Positions 59,220 through 64,000 of a stretch of 64,000 nucleotides of DNA are shown here, in pieces (positions within the stretch are counted from its first letter, which is position 1; each line of letters starts with the position of its first letter). The DNA lies in NCBI GenBank assembly GCA_026874595.1, contig CM049311.1:74836953-74900952 (forward strand), written 5' to 3'. The notes under the pieces were generated by a model that did not search any database, was not told where the DNA came from, and worked only from the letters and a program-made list of their open reading frames with translations. The DNA is from Sipunculus nudus. Lineage: Eukaryota; Annelida; Sipuncula; Golfingiida; Sipunculidae. The position numbers and the translations under genes are program-made.

Positions 59220-61790
59220 AATTTCATTCAGTATTGAAAATCCACTCTCAAGTAAGGTATAAAATTCCAAATAAACAAGACTTAATTGTCTGGCTTATAT
59301 CTAACTGCATGCATAAGTGTACGCAGTGTACAAATTTTATTTTAGTTCGCATGTGCATTCCAGATTGAAGCTTAATTCATAAACATAATTCAGAGGTAAT
59401 AAAAGAAGATAGAACAAAATAGTCTTACAGCCAACATAAACAAATGAGGAATCTACTTAATATGCGAGAATTTGAACGTGTAAAAACTGATTGCTGTCTG
59501 CAACTGAAAATACTCCATCATGGGAGGCTTAGTTATCCGATTACTGTTGACAGAACATCTGTTTCCTGGCAACAGCACTGCAGACTCCGAACTCCATTGG
59601 CTTTTAATCTGTCATTATGAACCTAGAAACATGATATATTTACTGCAGTATTGGGTACTTAATACTGAGTGGTAAAATGGAAGTCGATCGCGGATTCGTG
59701 ACCAGAAACAGTGAAATGGCTTTAATTGATAGCTAAAAAAGGATAATTTACGTGCACTGCTTGGAGAGAATATCATTTGAAACGAAATCTAGTACAGGTA
59801 TTGATAGTTTGTGCGGTAAAATGTACAAATGGTCCTTAGGCATCACATACAGCCCTCGACAATAAAAATAATAATCCCATGTCACTGTGAGCGATCATGA
59901 ATATTGAATCACTCTGCATTGCCAAGTGCTTTAATCTAAATGACGCGTGCTTGTATTTGCTCTATCATATATTCATAAATGTCGCCAAAAGGTTACAAAT
60001 AGATTTTTTAGATCGGTGAGATACAAATGCCCCTTACTGAATATTAAAGCCATATGAATGATGCTTACTCTTATAATATTTGCGTTGGACATTTAAAAAA
60101 TTCTACAACAAGACTATTATATATACAGGACACAGTTATTTTAAAGGGACATTATCAGGAGCAATATTATATCTATTCTTTCTCGCTTTCAGTTCAGTTT
60201 TGCTTTATACAAAAGTTTCCCACCGGAACAATCTCAGCACACAGTCCTATTTCCAGGCATACAGCCTTTCAACACCTTGTTATGGCCCTGCGTGTTGGTA
60301 AACCCAATCCAAATGTGTCTGTTTAATATAACAAGACCGAGTGACCAGAGGTCCGATTAAGAGGGGCAATACGCGCTGTTTTTGCCAGCGGGAACATGTA
60401 TTATATATTTTTGGCGAAGTCAGTCAAGATATCTCCTGATTGACACGTGTCGTGGCTCCGTGTTGCACACAGCCTCAAGCACTGTGTTTATGTTGACACC
60501 TTACGATCGCGCCCGGTCCACTGTTTTTAACACTCGTTTTCAGGAGAAAGCAAACGGTTTCAAGGCAATAATTTGGCAGGTACATATTTATTTTAAAGGT
60601 AAGAAGCTATTTTTCGTGTTAACTCAACATGCTTTATAGGTGATTGGGCCCCTTTAATGTCTTATGTTATATGGAGAACGAAATCATCAAAATATATTTA
60701 CAGTGAGAAATGTAATAAAAAATTCATGTTGATGTTATTCGAAACCAATCTTTAAATTTTGTATTTTACAATAAACGTGGGTATCATGTTCAAGGGGTTT
60801 TTTAATTTACGTGTTGTAATTTATAACTTTACTAACTCCGAGAGACACAAGTCTAAACAAAATAAAGTACTTCAATTCGCCGCATAAATAAATACCTCAA
60901 TAATACCTCAGCTGACTAGCATTTCCATCTGTGTTTGAAACAATACTACTTCTATTGTTCTTGTTTTGTTAACCTGTATATATATAAGATTTGTGATTAA
61001 TCAGTACATTTTAAAAGAAATATATACTTTGGAGGAGAAACCGTAGAAAAATTTAGAACACAAAAGTGCGCTAATTATCCATTGAGTTACCGTAAATACT
61101 ACTAAGTTTCATAGCAATCTATATCTTAATTAGTTCAATAGTTCAGACTAAAATGGTTTGACTGTTTAATCAGTCGACACTCTGTGCTCAGTTTATTGAC
61201 TGAGATTTAGATATGATTTTTATTTGCCTCTTACAATACAGTCTTCATATATAAACTCCATAAATAATTTTTAATGTAGAAGTATTTAAAGATAACAGCA
61301 ATATTTTTTGTTTCTTCTAAGATCAATGATATTTTTACAGGATATTCACAAGACGCCTTATACAGAAAATTGAGCATGCCATTGTCTTGCTGTGTATAAA
61401 GAAAGAAAGCAAAATCCCAATAAAACTTTAGGGGATTCCCAAATGAGACATTATCCACACATGGGGTTCATTATATTACCCAGAATAACTTAACTGCAGT
61501 ATAAAAAAGACAAAGCGCTTGTTGTTTTTTTTTCACACAGACAACGTCTACCTTGGTATTAGTATAAATACTGGACTGTACAAATAGATTTAGCCACCAA
61601 AGGCATGAGTGTTTTCCGCAGTCATGAGCTTTCTAGGCCGTGAATGTATATGGTAAATTAATTATTTTTGTTATCCAATTGCATGCAAGTCTCATGGTTT
61701 TTTTTTATCATAGTCTTATGCTTGTACCTCTAACATTCATTTGAAAGAGTTTCATGTTCTTTGATACATAAAAACCTATTTACCCTCTAG
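59220..61790. other. No gene recognised
   Basis: One possible 36-nt internal exon (60560-60595, between a ttttcag acceptor and a GTACAT donor) is too short to judge. Otherwise unique AT-rich sequence. Confidence 0.35.
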
Positions 61791-61892
61791 GGAGGCAGGA
61801 ACACCTATTACCCGGATCTGACGTCACCAGACAGGCCTGAGGCCCTGGTCAATGATGATTGGAAGAACAAGGACATGGATATTGTTATATAA
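61791..61892 (+). CDS. Candidate terminal exon, 33 codons plus stop (partial gene)
   Basis: After the acceptor ttaccctctag the only open frame reads GGRNTYYPDLTSPDRPEALV, then NDDWKNKDMDIVI and TAA. The other two frames stop within 50 bases. An AAATAAA lies about 30 bases after the stop, at 61924-61930, which is a plausible but close poly(A) signal. The acidic, Pro/Tyr-containing sequence looks like the cytoplasmic or C-terminal end of a larger protein, and the final DIVI could act as a PDZ-type ligand; both are inference. It might belong with the segments at 51.3-51.6 kb, but phases need at least one more exon between. Confidence 0.45.
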   Translation, partial: GGRNTYYPDLTSPDRPEALVNDDWKNKDMDIVI

Positions 61893-63675
61893 GATTATAT
61901 CAAAGTAACAAAGGAGATTTTCAAATAAACCCCGACACAGCGGCCCAAATTAAACCAGACATCCTATTTGTAAAACCCTTCATCTTTAAACAGTTTATTT
62001 TTTATGAGACAATACTTTTCTCTACAATAATTATGGGTAAAGCAATAGATAATTGACCCTCCAAGCTTATCTCTATCCGTGTTTATTCTCGATAAAACTT
62101 AAAAAACTGCGAGGCATTTAAAGTACACAAAGACGAAAAATAAAAAAGAATTCAGAAAAACCAAGGTCGCAGGGGATACTAGATTCTATCATTGAAAATG
62201 GACGAATGACATGTATCTTAATGATGATAATTATGTAACCTAATTATAATAGATCTTTTCCATTTCGCTTCCAAAGGCCGCTTGTGAATGACATTGAATG
62301 TTCGGGTCTTATATTTAGACAAAACCAGATAATATTTTGTTATATTTCAAATGATAAATGTAAAATCTCTATTTTATCTTTAATGGTAAGCTACCTTTTG
62401 AATCTCTGGTTCTGTTTTATCCAGTTGGCAAGACGAGCAATACTAACTAATTATGTCTCGAGCACAGCGGACAGTGATTAAGCGGAGTGAGCATGTTCGT
62501 GGAAAAGATCTATCATGCAATTTAATCATATTTATGATAGATCCTGCTGCTAATGTGTGATGTATTGTTTTGCCTCAGATATGTAGCATATTCATAGATG
62601 ATGGGGACAAATGATGTTAACAATTACAAATTAAATTAAATATTGAAGTAGATTATAACCACTCTGGCAACAGTGAAAATATGTTTTTATTCATTTATTT
62701 CACCATCACCCAGGGTGGTCTTTATCAGAATAAAACTGTTTACATGAAGGCCCTATAACATACAAATGAAACATAAAATGAAACGCAGTCTACTTCAGGA
62801 CCATCAAACAAAAAATGAGTGTACATTAAAAAGACATTAATCGAAAGTATAATTTATAAAGCTAAATTTTTCGAGGTGAAATTAGGCGCTAACTTAGCGT
62901 ACATATAAGCGGCACAGGTGCTACATCCACGGGTGTACCATAGCGTAACATTGGTATAGGGAGCAGTTGTTAATTAGACGGTAAAAATCTAATAAACATG
63001 CATATACATAGGGTAAGCGGAAATAAGATGAAGCATTGTTATTACTAATTAGTTTTAATTTGATTTAGCATCCAAGTATAAAATGAAAAGACACTATACT
63101 GACGATAGTAGTATCTGAAAAGAATATGAGCGCTCTGGCATTTTAAAGTTTTTTTTTACTTTGTTCGCATTTCAAAGAGTGACCGAAGGTTGATTGCAAT
63201 CAATATGATGTTCTAGCGCTTTGTACCCATTAGCCGAGGAAAGCTGTTTTCAAAGGTAGGAAAACGTCTATAGACCATCAAAGGTGGCGGGGTTTATATT
63301 GATATGGCTTCGAGTAAATGCCACGTTAGCTTGGATAAACTGGCGCACTGCATCATGTATTATGCAAAATTGTGTCCCAAAGCCGCCCTTATCCCCGAGA
63401 TGGATGAGATCCCATAAAGATACACACAATCTTTCTTTCCTGTCAGTATCTGTCAGAGACTGTGTGTTGCTCATAGATCAGGACGAGTGTTTCAGTGTAA
63501 CATAGAACTAGAGGGGCCCGTAAGAGCACAACCATTCCGCTGGACCTTCAGGCCCACTTGAAAGAAACTATAAATGATGTAAAATTTAAATTTGATTTAC
63601 GCATTTTTATAATAATAATTATTGAATTTGCTGTGTTACATGTTTGACTAATTATTAAAGTTGAATTCTCTGGCA
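61893..63675. other. No gene recognised downstream of the candidate terminal exon
   Basis: A possible poly(A) signal lies at 61924-61930. A GC-richer block at about 63220-63520 has a 68-codon minus-strand frame without splice or family support. Confidence 0.35.
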
Positions 63676-63676
63676 A

Positions 63677-63677
<1 letters not shown>

Positions 63678-63767
<90 letters not shown>
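63678..63767. repeat. (TA)n array, left of a 98-bp core
   Basis: About 90 bases of TA dinucleotides. Confidence 0.96.
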
Positions 63768-63768
<1 letters not shown>

Positions 63769-63861
63769 CTCTGAAGAAAAACAACCCTGTAAATTCACTA
63801 CAGTCTGTTTCACGGGATGCGACCCGATCATCAGGTGAATACATCGGAGGGTAACACTACC

Positions 63862-63864
<3 letters not shown>

Positions 63865-63914
<50 letters not shown>
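63865..63914. repeat. (TA)n array, right of the core
   Basis: About 50 bases of TA, then a short GA run. Confidence 0.96.
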
Positions 63915-63916
<2 letters not shown>

Positions 63917-64000
63917 AGAGAGAGAGAGTGAGAACCCCGCCGTGCGACTTTGACCATCCCACAATTACGACCATGACTTAGAATTGAGAACATAAAGGTA

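Noticed and set aside
60560-60595. 36-nt possible exon joining the candidate terminal exon in phase
   Set aside because: It is too short to score, the GTACAT donor is weak, and it cannot follow the 51558 phase without a stop.

Overview
The window looks like animal nuclear DNA, most probably from a bivalve mollusc. It is AT-rich, its genes are split by GT-AG introns, and it is packed with simple repeats, non-autonomous Helitron/Helentron-like elements carrying the 'gtccgtccgtc' motif, a tRNA-derived SINE and an APE-type LINE. No prokaryotic feature is present. The species assignment is inferred from repeat style, not proven.

Left half (about 12.9-26.1 kb, + strand): one complete gene can be assembled from ten exons with matching splice phases. 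It gives a 391-residue protein with an N-terminal ectodomain, seven predicted membrane helices and a 105-residue tail. Its introns hold most of the repeats: a CRE-bearing MITE (intron 2), a 77-bp minisatellite and a SINE (intron 3), an ACT triplet array (intron 4), a Helentron-like copy (intron 6), and a 42-bp tandem array (intron 8). Upstream (1-12.8 kb) are a 583-bp TIR element with a 5-bp target duplication and two more copies of the Helentron-like family. The second copy carries a nested hAT element with perfect 8-bp target duplications. Downstream (26.3-35 kb) are a Helitron-like element containing a 180-bp tandem array split by another insertion, a long AT-rich stretch that may be 3' UTR, and an inverted repeat element.

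Right half: a two-exon gene on the minus strand (45,837 to 38,884) encodes a 182-residue secreted protein with ten cysteines, not named here. An isolated exon-like segment on the minus strand lies at 37,098-37,229. At 47.3-51.27 kb sits a nearly intact LINE with one long endonuclease/reverse-transcriptase frame. Its TTCTG tail directly abuts the splice acceptor of a 51-nt exon-like segment (51,279-51,329), which is phase-compatible with a second one at 51,482-51,558. Another exon-like segment with a stop codon and AATAAA lies at 61,791-61,892. These suggest a + strand gene only partly recognised. The rest of 51.6-64 kb is intergenic or intronic DNA with MITEs, degenerate tandem repeats and AT dinucleotide arrays.

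All calls come from reading the sequence; no alignment or database search was run.
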